From positions 3,658,001 through 3,722,000 of the forward strand of contig CP071498.1 in NCBI GenBank assembly GCA_017354895.1: a stretch of DNA of 64,000 bases, written 5' to 3'. This DNA comes from Podospora comata. Taxonomy: Eukaryota > Ascomycota > Sordariomycetes > Sordariales > Podosporaceae. Numbering within the stretch: the first letter of the stretch is position 1; each line of letters begins with the position of its first letter. Positions 53,544 to 62,967 of the stretch are shown one piece after another. The notes beneath the pieces were generated by a model. The model saw nothing but the letters and a program-made list of their open reading frames with translations, was not told the DNA's origin and did not search any database. The translations under genes and the position numbers were made by a program.

Positions 53544-54488
53544 ATGTGTGACAACCCACCGGACAGCGACACACCTTTCTGCGCTCCCGAAAACGGCGCG
53601 CAACTCCAAACAGGAAATATCGTTGGAGGTAAGTCCTTCCTCACCACCTCCCTTACTGGTGGCTAACCTCACAAAGTAATCTGGTCCCCCCTCTTCTTCG
53701 CAACCTCACCCACCTCACGCCCCCGCCAAATCCGCATCCAAGCCGACTTCTTCCCCTCCAACACCCCTCTGTCACGCCTAAACTCGACCCTGAGCACCGG
53801 CACAGAAGGCTTCACCTCCAACGTCCTCAACCCCGCCCTCGGCACCTTCAACTGGTCAATCCTCGATTCTTATATTGACGACGCCGATGTCCCGTCTTTG
53901 ATCGCCGTCCTCTCCATCGCAGAACCTTTCACCGACTCAGACGGGAATGGCACAGTCCTCGAAGGCAACGACCGCTTCCCTGGCCCAACCGTGACTCTTG
54001 TTCGAGGGCCCACACGACCTACGAGTACTAACTCGGTCAATGGAGGGACGATCAACGCGCCGCCCTCTCCTGCGAGTGAGAATACAGGTCCAAGCCCCAT
54101 CACCATCGCACTCCCGATCTTGTTTGGTTTCTTGACGGCTATCACGTTGGCGTGCTGCATGGTCTACAAACGAAGACATCCATCGTTTAAGGTAGGTGAG
54201 ATGGCAACAAAGTGGATGGGCAGAAGCGGTCGCGGAGGGTTCGGTGGTTTGAGAGCCGCGTCGGGTTACGGGCAGGGACGGAGCCAGCGGCAGCGGATGG
54301 GTGGTGGTGGTGGTGGTGGGTTGAGAGGGAAGGACATCAAAGTTGTGACGACGGATATCCAAGGGTTGAGGATGAATGCGGTGAATATGATGGCGGGCCA
54401 GAATCAACAGCAAGGGAGGAATGTGTTCAGGGAGGAGGTGCGACGGCAGGAGAGGCGTGATGGGGATGGTGGTGTGTTGGGTGTGTGA
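53544..54488 (+). CDS. single-pass membrane protein with Gly/Arg-rich cytosolic tail
   Basis: Exons 53544-53628 and 53677-54488 (48-nt intron) give 298 aa. The N-terminal 28 residues (MCDNPPDSDTPFCAPENGAQ) are followed by a beta-rich outer domain (VIWSPLFFATSP, IRIQADFFPSN, GTFNWSILDSYI) with N-glycosylation sequons. A Ser/Thr/Pro stalk leads to one membrane helix (ITIALPILFGFLTAITLACC). The tail is rich in Gly, Arg and Gln with a run of eight Gly. There is no cleavable signal peptide, so the orientation is inferred from the glycosylation sites. The layout resembles fungal wall-facing sensor-like proteins; I cannot name the family. Confidence 0.75.
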
Positions 54489-54584
54489 CCGGAGGTTGCT
54501 ATGGTGATGAGGGATGGGAAATGATTTCTTGAGTTTCAAAGTTATAAGATGCGGAACTGGTGATGATAGTAACAGTAAATACCA

Positions 54585-54734
54585 GGGCGTATGGTCTAGT
54601 GGTCAAGACGTCTTAGTTGCAAAAAGTGTTGTTGCTGTGCTCCTGTTAAATGCTCCATCAGATGTATGGGTTCCAACGAGACAAGTGTGCTCCATGAGAA
54701 GATCCCAGGTTCGGTTTGATTCCTAGTATGTCCA
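54585..54734 (+). tRNA. tRNA-Ala(UGC)-like sequence with intron, probably a pseudogene
   Basis: The 5' GGGCGTA pairs with the 3' TATGTCC, including G3-U70, the alanine identity pair, and A73 follows. The A box TGGTCTAGTGG and D stem GTC/GAC are good. The anticodon arm TCTTA-gTTGCAa is completed by TGAGA after an intron-like insert of about 70 nt. The T arm is abnormal: the B box GGTTCG...ATTCC is split by five extra bases and one T-stem pair is lost. Thirteen Ts follow. It looks like a tRNA gene that has decayed, or a highly unusual one. Confidence 0.45.
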
Positions 54735-54737
54735 GTC

Positions 54738-54750
54738 TTTTTTTTTTTTT
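54738..54750 (+). terminator. RNA polymerase III-type T-run terminator
   Basis: Thirteen consecutive Ts begin four bases after the tRNA-like 3' end, as expected for Pol III termination. Confidence 0.5.
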
Positions 54751-55110
54751 GGCTTTTTGAAGGTATTGTTGTTCTTTCCAATGTGTTTGAATGATGGCTT
54801 TCATTTGCTTCTGTCGAAGATTACTTCCTTCCAGATGTATGCCAGTTGCTCACGTCCGTCATTAGCCAGGTGACACAAATGTTCCTTCCTCTACTATAGC
54901 GTGTCAGGTGCTAATCCAGACGTTCTTTTGGTCTGTTCCAGACAACTGAGGGGTTCTCCAGTCTTTTTCCAGTCTGTCTCGGCGACAGCTCAATCTTCAC
55001 CCGATCCGACACCTTCTTGGGCGGCTTGTCACGCAAGTATCGTTATCATCACCCGCATCTCTTCAGAGCAACGCGATATTCTTGGCGGAAGCCAGACACC
55101 AACAGCCACC
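54751..55110 (+). other. intergenic, no gene seen
   Basis: Promoter side of the WCND secreted protein; nothing else recognised. Confidence 0.4.
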
Positions 55111-56084
55111 ATGAAACTATCCTCGTGCCTTGCAGCCATTCCGTTTGCGTTTAGCACGGGAGCACTTGCGGCGGTATGTATCACCGGTCCTCTGCCTCAC
55201 CTTGCCTCCAACTGACCTGGGGTTTCCAGGCCCTGCCACCACCACCCCCAGAGCCTCTACCTTTAGTGCCAGAGCCCATGGTGATACCGGAAGAATCCGT
55301 AGAGTCACTCAGCGCCCCCAGCGAAGACGAGACTCTACATCCCCACCTTGCCTAGGAGGCAGCAACCGAGAAACATGACTCCGATCAGCCAACCAGCCCC
55401 AACACAGCAGTGCATACTACGTTCACCAGAGTCACAAAGCCTGCATGTTTCCTCCCTATATCATCATGTTGTCACTAGGCTTTCGTACTGATATTTGGTC
55501 ACAGATAGCCGACTGTGTTCTGGTTGGAGGCCAGCCCGTTGACCAAACATGGCTTTGGCTTACCTGGACACCGAGCTTCAATCACTCGACAATCATGACA
55601 ACACTGTCCGTTGTACCTCGGAAGCAATGTGTTCCCATCATGTGCGAACGCTCAACGGGCGGCGCGTACTGGTGCAACGACTCGGACAACACCAAGACAG
55701 CGTTGTGGAGAGAGCTGACTGAATACGCTGGTCAGGTGTTTATCCAGTGCATGATTGGCATACGTTCCTCCGGGCAGACACAGTTTGACGACGAATCTCG
55801 CATCATCGTCACCGATCCACGCGGGCAAGGGTGCAATTTGAGTTACGACACGACGCTGGAGACGCGGGGCAAATACACGGGAATCTGGCCCGAAGACCTA
55901 GAAGACCCTTACAGACGTGCCGCTCAGGTTCAGCACACCAAACGACAGCTTTTGCCACTTGTTTATCCTCCAGCGGGGACATCTGGCCTCATGAGCAGTA
56001 CCCCGACTGAGGTGTGTCTTTGAGGCAGTGACTTGATACTGATACTAACCTCTTCACTAGATCTCTCAATCACCCGGAGTATGA
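55111..56084 (+). CDS. secreted WCND-motif Cys protein, copy 1
   Basis: The model joins 55111-55173, 55230-55298, 55356-55446, 55509-56011 and 56061-56084 to give 249 aa. Signal peptide MKLSSCLAAIPFAFSTGALAA is followed by a Pro/Glu-rich segment. The module then reads SDCVLVGGQPVDQ, KQCVPIMCERSTGGAYWCND, LTEYAGQVFIQC, and FDDESRIIVTDPRGQGCNLS, followed by a tail. The cysteines suggest a disulphide-stabilised secreted domain. The TAG at 55353-55355 lies in frame in exon 2 and is avoided only if a 57-nt intron (55299-55355) with a weak donor is removed. If that intron is not real, the gene is interrupted. The family is not one I can name; a second related module follows directly. Confidence 0.6.
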
Positions 56085-56499
56085 ATGCTCCTCTGTTTTC
56101 GGCCGTCTAGCTGACTTTGGAGATGCCAGGGGGGTGTGGAACAACGCCATGCAAGAGTACAAAGATGGGAAGATGTGTACGCTGGGACCCAAAAAGTGCA
56201 TGGCTGTGGGATGCAATGGTACCACTGTTGGCTTCTTTTGGTGCAACGATTTGATGGAGACTCGTACCAAGCGATGCTTTGAAACAGTTGAAAGGGCATT
56301 TTTTGTAATTTTCGCTTGCAGGGGCGGTGGGTTTGGTAAGCAGGCCACGACTGGGGGGACGTATTTTGATGAGGATGAGCGCGTGTTTGTGGTTCGTCCT
56401 ATTGATGGTAGATGCGAGCTCGAGTATGAGAGGACCGAGAGGGCGTTTGATCCTGCGGATGGTTTTGAAGCTGGGTGGTTGGGGAGACGTTGGTTCTGA
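56062..56499 (+). CDS. WCND-motif module, copy 2, lacking a signal peptide
   Basis: A frame of about 145 codons reads NHPEYECSSVFGRLADFG, GPKKCMAVGCNGTTVGFFWCND, CFETVERAFFVIFAC, then GGTYFDEDERVFVVRP and GRCELEYER before the stop at 56497-56499. It parallels copy 1 block by block (KQC/KKC, YWCND/FWCND, FDDESRIIV/FDEDERVFV, CNLSYD/CELEYE). It has no start or signal peptide of its own and overlaps the last exon of copy 1 in another frame. It is either a second domain of one protein joined by a splice I have not resolved, or a truncated duplicate. Confidence 0.5.
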   Translation, partial: SLNHPEYECSSVFGRLADFGDARGVWNNAMQEYKDGKMCTLGPKKCMAVGCNGTTVGFFWCNDLMETRTKRCFETVERAFFVIFACRGGGFGKQATTGGTYFDEDERVFVVRPIDGRCELEYERTERAFDPADGFEAGWLGRRWF

Positions 56500-56790
56500 G
56501 TACGCCTAAAGGTAATGTGTATAGCTAGCTGATGAGGAATGTTGAGTAATTCCTAAATAGCATGGTGGATAACCCTTGCGTGCATGCTGATTTGAGCAAT
56601 GGAAGGTGATTTTGATGGGAAATGATACACATATACGGTGGGTGGAAAGCATTGCTTTGATGACAAAGTTTGTGCTAGATACCTTAGACAGCAATGATGC
56701 TGGTCTTTCCGTGCGCCGATGCACTTCCTGCCCGTCAACGCCGAATGCTTAGTTTGACCCCAAAAGAGCATTGTAACATGATAGTAGTGA

Positions 56791-57288
56791 TCACATCCAA
56801 TACCCATCCTTCCAAAGCTCCTTTCTGTAGCCCTCTGTTAACCTCTCATCCTCCCCATAGGCCTCCTGCCACCCAACAAACCCCCTGTCCAAAACATATA
56901 CTCTCTGTTCCACAGCCGGCTTCTTGTTTTCCCCTTCTCCCTCAGCCTCCGCCTCTTTTTGTGGCTGCTGTTTTTGCTGCTCCTCCAGCTTGGCAAGCCT
57001 CTCCTTCTCCCTCAGGTACTTGAGCGCCGCACCGGGACCTCGCTGCTGTGATAACGCGCAGTGGAAGATGACGGTTTCTTTGTCTTGGAGCTTGCGGATG
57101 AGGGTCGGGAGGGTGGCGTCGAGGGTCTGGGAGGGAAAGTTGAGGGCGCCGCGGATGTGGCCTCCTATGTAGTCGTCGTCGCGGACGTCGATGATGGCTA
57201 TGGAGGTGGGGGAGGGGGAGTCGAGGAGGAGGGTGGAAAGGGTTGAGGGGCGGAGGCGGGGGATGGAGGCGATGGATATGGAGGACAT
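56791..57288 (-). CDS. Cdc25-like rhodanese-domain phosphatase / arsenate reductase
   Basis: A single exon gives 165 aa from ATG 57288. The rhodanese fold is visible: AIIDVRDDDYIGGHIRGALN, then VIFHCALSQQRGPGAAL with the active-site loop Cys77-x5-Arg83, and VYVLDRGFVGWQEAYG. The loop has CX5R geometry, as in Cdc25 phosphatases and the fungal Ibp1/Arr2 group, which act as phosphatases or arsenate reductases. An acidic/Gln-rich insert (about residues 98-125) separates the last two blocks. The longer upstream in-frame extension to 57549 is proline-rich and less likely to be translated. Cytosolic or nuclear. Confidence 0.88.
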   Translation of the reverse strand: MSSISIASIPRLRPSTLSTLLLDSPSPTSIAIIDVRDDDYIGGHIRGALNFPSQTLDATLPTLIRKLQDKETVIFHCALSQQRGPGAALKYLREKERLAKLEEQQKQQPQKEAEAEGEGENKKPAVEQRVYVLDRGFVGWQEAYGEDERLTEGYRKELWKDGYWM

Positions 57289-58352
57289 TTTGGGGATGGA
57301 GTTGGGACAAGGGTTGTGTTGTGGGGGGGAAGGGGGTGTTGTAAGTTGGGAATAGCTTCGCTTTTTTTGGGGGGGGGGAGAGACGGTTGTGAATGGAGGG
57401 GACCTTGATGGCGGAATCGCTGGGCGGGCGCGGTCTGGAACGTGGAGGGGAAATGTGGGGGTCGGTGCCGGTGGGGTTTGTTTGGCAGGGATGTTAGGGC
57501 GTTTTGGCAGGCTTGTTTGGCAGCTGGCGGGATTGACAAGGCTGAACATCGACCACCATCACTCTTTTGCAGCTTCAACGGTTTTTTCACTTGGGACATT
57601 TTTGTTTTGCTTGGGATGGGTGATGGAATTCTGGATCTGAAAGACAGGTTTTGGAGATTTCTTTACGTTTTCTACTCTTGGCGGACAGTGATCATCCCGA
57701 GTTTCGACCGGGGAGGCGGCTTGACACGATGAGTTTCAAAGTGAGGCGGCGAGGGGAGGGACTGACTCGAGTGTTGTTTGTGAGATTCTACAACGTGATG
57801 ACGGGTGCAAAACACGATTACTGACATCTTGAAAGATATTTTATCTGATCTTCTGCGATATCCAGTTCCATGTGGTCAACGTGCTTGACATTTCGGACCA
57901 TCATCCCGGAGGACCGTTGTGCAGGAAGAGTACACAGTTGGCCGAGTGTTGTCTCCGTCATCCGAAGTTCATGACAGGGAACGACGTACCACCGCCCACT
58001 TCCTCAACGCCTCCGAGGTTTCCAAGCCGTTTCCGGTCCACCGCCAGCGGCAAAAAGTAAACATGGAATGCCCAATGATCCCCTATCGCTTTCTTGGTGC
58101 TACGCCAGACAGACCTTAACGGTCGACCAGACATCCAAGCAAGTGCTTGTCTTGGTGTATGATGACCGTGTCGAGTGACCCGGTTCTCTGGTATTTTTTT
58201 CCCATCCAGCATGGTTCAGCACACTTGACGTCGTTAGCTCAATGTAGGGCATTCCATTCGTGTTCGTCTTGATCTAGTCTGCCCAAGTGCTATTGTTCTG
58301 CGAACGAGATGCCATCAATGGCGTCCCGGTCCTTCAGCATCCAGGTCTCAAC
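57289..58352 (+). other. intergenic/divergent promoter
   Basis: Upstream of the rhodanese gene (left) and the stalked membrane gene (right). No gene seen. Confidence 0.4.
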
Positions 58353-59954
58353 ATGGCACGCCAGAGAAGATGGCCGCCAGATATGTTGTTGGGGTTGTTC
58401 GTCTGCTCAATAGCATTCCTCTGCGATGGCGCCGCCACTCGAACATCATCCTCGAACGACGTCGAACAGAACTCGAACGCAATACATGTTTTGCCACAAC
58501 CTCGACCACAGACCTTGACCCGTAGACGTCAAGATGGCCACGCTCAGGTCAACCACATGTCGAGGACATCAACAATAGCACCGACACCAACGAAACCATC
58601 TCAGCGGATTGTGTCAACCACATCAACAGCCTACTATACAGTCACCGTCACTGCGAGCCCGACTCCCCGAAAGCGCAACTTTGTCGACATCAGTGAGCTT
58701 CTTGAGTCAATAGACTCGCTACAAGAAGCACTCGCTTCGGCAACAGCCAGCGCAGTGTCTCTGTCACGAGAATTTGCGGTTTCCATAAACCAACTGGAAT
58801 CTTCAACCCAGTATCTTGCCGCATCGGCATCGAGTGCGCTGTTAGTTGCGGAAGCATCAGCCTCGAAAGCGCTGGCGGCAGCTGAGGCTTCTGCTGCCAA
58901 TGCGCTCTCTGCCGTGGAAGAGTCAGCTGCTAGTAGCATCAGCGAGGTGTTAGCAGTGGCCACCTCGACAATCCCAAGGACAAGCAATGATACCTATCGG
59001 GTAAGGCTTTGCAGTCCCTTGGATGTTCTTGTTCTAATGCTAACAGTGAGACAGACACAAGTAGACAATGGAGATGAGTCCAGTGTGTCTCCAGCTATTG
59101 TCGGCATTGCTGTCGCGGTCTCGGTGGTTGGTTCGTCACTTATATCTCTGCTCGTGTTCTTTCTCTTCACGCGACGTCGCAAAGCTAAGCAACGTGCACA
59201 AGAGGAAGAAAATGAAATGAATGCTGCCCTCGACCGAGCCATTGTTTCCTACATTGTCAAGGAGCTACCAAGCCCTCAAGGGTCGACAGGTCAACAAACC
59301 GGGCAACGACAATTTGGGATTGAAGACGAGGAAGGCGATGCAGGAAACTCTTTCGCGCCAAGTCCACCCGGACCTACTGAGCCGACCCCAACAGGTCCCT
59401 CAGACTTGCACCATGTGGAAGAGCTCCCACCGACACCACCCTCACCTCAATCGAGCATGATACCAATACAAGCAATGCCCTCGCCCAAGCCATTGACACA
59501 GCCTCCATCCTCACGGTCATCTTTAGACAGGGTGCCTCGGGGCATGTCACGTTCTAGATCCCACAGGTCGCCAAGGATGGCGAAACCACCACCAGCTCAT
59601 ATGCGGTCTCATTCTCAAACGACCCCTTCTCCGAGTGTGAGGTCGGGTTACTTTGGTCATCAACCATCCGCCTCCGACGCATCTGGTGGGTCGGCCTGGT
59701 ATCAGCCCAGCATGACGCCCTCGTCGATTGCTATCAGCAGGGCGCTCAGCCGGCGGACGGCGTCTTCTCACTTTATGGACAGCGCCGAGAAGATCTATGG
59801 CGATATTCTCACAAGTCCGTTGGAGAAGGATCCGCTGGAAGCACCATATCAGCCGGCCCCTGAGCCGCCGGTAAATACACTTCCCAAATCCTCGTCAGAG
59901 GTGAAACGGGAGGATGTAGGGTGGCCTTTGCCGGCGAAGGAGGCATGGTTATGA
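58353..59954 (+). CDS. single-pass membrane protein with Ala/Ser coiled stalk
   Basis: ATG 58353 opens on a signal sequence (DMLLGLFVCSIAFLCDGAAT). Residues 110-210 are an Ala/Ser/Glu-rich helical stalk built on repeats such as AEASASKALAAAEASAANAL. One membrane helix (IVGIAVAVSVVGSSLISLLV) is followed by a basic stop-transfer RRRKAK and a 250-residue Pro/Ser/Arg-rich cytosolic tail with many SRS/SP sites. The layout (extracellular stalk, one helix, phosphorylatable tail) resembles wall or surface sensors, without an identifiable family. A 54-nt segment (59001-59054, GTAAGG...CAG) is a likely intron; because it is in frame and stop-free, both forms (515 or 533 aa) are readable. Confidence 0.75.
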   Translation: MARQRRWPPDMLLGLFVCSIAFLCDGAATRTSSSNDVEQNSNAIHVLPQPRPQTLTRRRQDGHAQVNHMSRTSTIAPTPTKPSQRIVSTTSTAYYTVTVTASPTPRKRNFVDISELLESIDSLQEALASATASAVSLSREFAVSINQLESSTQYLAASASSALLVAEASASKALAAAEASAANALSAVEESAASSISEVLAVATSTIPRTSNDTYRVRLCSPLDVLVLMLTVRQTQVDNGDESSVSPAIVGIAVAVSVVGSSLISLLVFFLFTRRRKAKQRAQEEENEMNAALDRAIVSYIVKELPSPQGSTGQQTGQRQFGIEDEEGDAGNSFAPSPPGPTEPTPTGPSDLHHVEELPPTPPSPQSSMIPIQAMPSPKPLTQPPSSRSSLDRVPRGMSRSRSHRSPRMAKPPPAHMRSHSQTTPSPSVRSGYFGHQPSASDASGGSAWYQPSMTPSSIAISRALSRRTASSHFMDSAEKIYGDILTSPLEKDPLEAPYQPAPEPPVNTLPKSSSEVKREDVGWPLPAKEAWL

Positions 59955-61063
59955 TCTTAAGGGGGGAAATGTGCTTGTTCAGGCCTGGGAGTTTGGGAGT
60001 TCTGGGCAGAATGGGTGGTCTCCCTGTCTTCCGGAGCAACGTGATGGCATCAATGTACATTATTTTGCAGCGCTATATACCAAAATATCTGAAGTTTTTC
60101 TCACCCATCCATAATGCAGTCGCTGTTGTGCATATGACCAGTGAATTGCGATATGGTTTATGATCAGTAGGACAGAGCTTACTCCTCGTGGTGATGGTGG
60201 TGTCGTGTGCCCCTTTTTACGAGAAGAAGCCACAGAATATTAGCTTTGGCTGAGGCTTTATCTCCGGAATAAACTGTCCGCTGGGTGGAGTGTTGAGAGG
60301 CTCTCATTGGCCATCGGTTGGTGGGGTACGAACGAACAACTACCGTTTTCCAACGGAGTCAAACGGAAGGCTTGAAAGACAAGATGCAAATTTGACATAT
60401 CAGAGCCTAGGAATCTCTGACTGCAATACTCCCAAAGCATGGAACAATGGATTGAGGCATTGATAAGGTAGCGTAGCGTCAAGAGAAAACAAGGCGTCCC
60501 TGCATGTTCCAGCGTCTTCTCGATAATCGTCCAAGCTCCACGTGAAGCGAGGTATCCGTAGGTTGCCAAGTTTCCAGTCAGCTGGGAGCTTCCGGTGATG
60601 ACGACAATCTGGTGACAGTCTGTGTGCAGTCATTTTTAACCTTCTCTCCCAGCCTGAAACTACGCGCGCTCTTTTTCTTTTTTTCTTTTTTTTTTTGCTT
60701 CATTGTCTATGTAAATTATTGATACCCGAATCCAAACACACAGCTATCAAACCCAGTAGCAACTAACTGGTCCTCGAGCTTCCAACGCAGTTTCCCGCGG
60801 CCCATCAAAGCAACGTCAGACCCCTGCAGCTGAGCGAAGAACGTCAGTGACGCACGTCCCACTGAAACTGCTGAGCACTCACAAAGCATCCATCGGAAAG
60901 CACCACCTTTTTTCGACGACGTACGAAACAACTCCACCAGCCACCTCTTCCAGCTCCCAGCTCCCAGCTCGACAACACCAAACGCCGCCAGCTTCAACCA
61001 AGTGCGCAACCTTCCAGCTCACTCCGACGAAAAATCCTTTACCTTTATCCCTAGACCGTCACG
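59955..61063 (+). other. intergenic, no gene seen
   Basis: Contains a long T-rich run at 60671-60698. Short frames only. Confidence 0.4.
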
Positions 61064-62207
61064 ATGGCTCCCCCGCCGCCGGCCGACATGCCTCTTCCCC
61101 AGAGGCTGCAAAAACTGGCCTCGACCTTGCAGTGTACGTGTGCATTTCCTCCCGTTGCTGTCGCCTTTTCGGTATCACCACTACTGCCGGATTGCTGCAC
61201 GTCGTTGCAAGTTCTCTGCTAACATGTCAATGTGTCGTAGTTGCTTGGTTCGCTGGGTATGTTGAGCTGCCTTTATCCGATACCGATGCCGATGCTGCCA
61301 CGCTATGAAATCCAAACATGGAGCTCGGAGCTGGACACCGCAGAGTGAGAAAATGAAGCTAACCCTGGACCACAGTCACGCCGTTCTTATCCTCTGCATC
61401 ACCAGATATGCCTTCTCATGGATACGATTTAACTACTACGGTGGCATGGCCTCGTTCTGCTATCGGTCTGCCTTCGTTGCCGCGGCTAGCACATACGGCA
61501 TCGTGGTGTACAAGACATGGCGGGCTCGCCAAAAGACGGGCGCCAAGCAGCCCGGCGGTGCCTTGGGTTATCTCTCGGATGAGAACGTGCAATACCTCTG
61601 TATGTCTGGTTTCGGAAGGGTGACAAGGTTCTGCTTGCTAACAAAAGTCCTAGTGATGGCCCTCGTCTGGCTCTTTATGCCCCAGTACCCTCTTGCGCTC
61701 CTCCCGTACGGCATCTACTCGATCTTCCACGTCGCCACATACACCCGTGCCAACGTTATCCCAACCATTGCTCCTCCCCAGAAGCTGGTTCCAGGTGCTG
61801 CCGCTTCCCCCAACGGCAAGCCCCAGTATGCGCCCCACCCCATGGCTGATGCCATCGGCAGCTTCGTCAAGAAGTACTACGATTCCTCTATGTCGGTTGT
61901 TGCCAGCCTCGAGATTGCTCTTTGGGCTCGTATCCTCCTGTCTGCCCTCTTCTTCCAGCGCCGTTCGTGGATCCTGATCGCTGTCTACACCGCTTTCCTT
62001 CGCGCGCGCTACGCTCAGAGCAGCCATGTCAAGAACTCGTTTGCCCAGTTTGAGGCGCGCGTTGACAACCTGATTGGTGCTCAGGGTACTCCCCCTGCGG
62101 CTCGCCAGGCTTGGGATACTCTCAAGGGTGTCGCGAGGCAGTTTCACGGCGCGACTGACGTCAACAAGTATGTCAACGGCGCTGCTGCTCCTAAGAAGTC
62201 ATCTTGA
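61064..62207 (+). CDS. Per33/Pom33 (TMEM33) family membrane nucleoporin
   Basis: Four exons (61064-61133, 61241-61256, 61376-61599, 61654-62207) close in phase to 287 aa, including a 16-nt exon. The spliced start reads LPQRLQKLASTLQFAWFAGH, then VLILCITRYAFSWI, SAFVAAASTYGIVVYKTW, YLSDENVQYLLMALVWLFMP, LALLPYGIYSIFHVATYTR and VVASLEIALWARILLSALFF. Four membrane helices in this pattern are typical of the Pom33/Per33/TMEM33 family, which associates with the ER and nuclear pore and shapes ER tubules. Two introns over 100 nt flank the micro-exon. This is a core gene. Confidence 0.9.
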
Positions 62208-62967
62208 ATAGATCAACACTAAGCTAGAGAGCTAAGCCGCACGACATGACAATGGAACAACTACGGCGGCGAGTCATACTCCTTGCGAGAGGGGAAATAC
62301 GGAGCGTGATCTGGGGACAGAGTGGAGGATGAGAAGCACGGTGAAGCATATGCATTTGCCAGGATGCGGGAGAGTAGGACAGAGGAAGCAAAGAAGAGCT
62401 GGATATGTGGCTGTAGGCTGATAATTGCTTGGAGGGGTAGTGGTGTGTTTGCGCTTTTACGTCTCATAGGTTATGGACTCCCTTTCTTTCTTCTTGGTAT
62501 TGCGGTTTTGTTTCTGGTGAGGAGTTTGGCTGGGGGAAATACGCATGAGACAGGATGGTCAGGATGAGGTTTTGGGTGTTGATTTCTTCTTGCACCTCTT
62601 GTGTCACGAGTTTGTTTTTGTCTTTAGGGGGCAAGAGTGTGATAGCGGGAATGGCATCCTATGACCGATGAGCGTGATTTCTTTGATGTGAAGTGGTGTG
62701 GAGGGAGCTGATGCCAAGACATGGTCCCTTTGAACTTTGAACCCCACTTGGTACACCAACCATGACGTCGCTGCGCGCTGGTGGGCGCTGGCAGGCAGCA
62801 CCGACAAATCAATTGAGTTGAGCTGTAACATCACGCGCCAACGTTGGATTTGTATTCGCGACCCTTTTCTCTGTTCTATCATCGTTGTATATTTCCACCA
62901 TTTTGGCACTTCTCCTGATGCCGGCATTATAACACCGCCCAAAATCAACCAACCTCCCGCCACGACA
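62208..62967 (+). other. intergenic, no gene seen
   Basis: Spacer between two rightward core genes. Confidence 0.4.

Noticed and set aside
56500-56790. Additional gene between the WCND module and the rhodanese gene
   Set aside because: Only short frames without motif or splice support.
57289-57549. N-terminal extension of the rhodanese protein
   Set aside because: Proline/serine-rich and unlike the family, whose members start close to the ATG at 57288.
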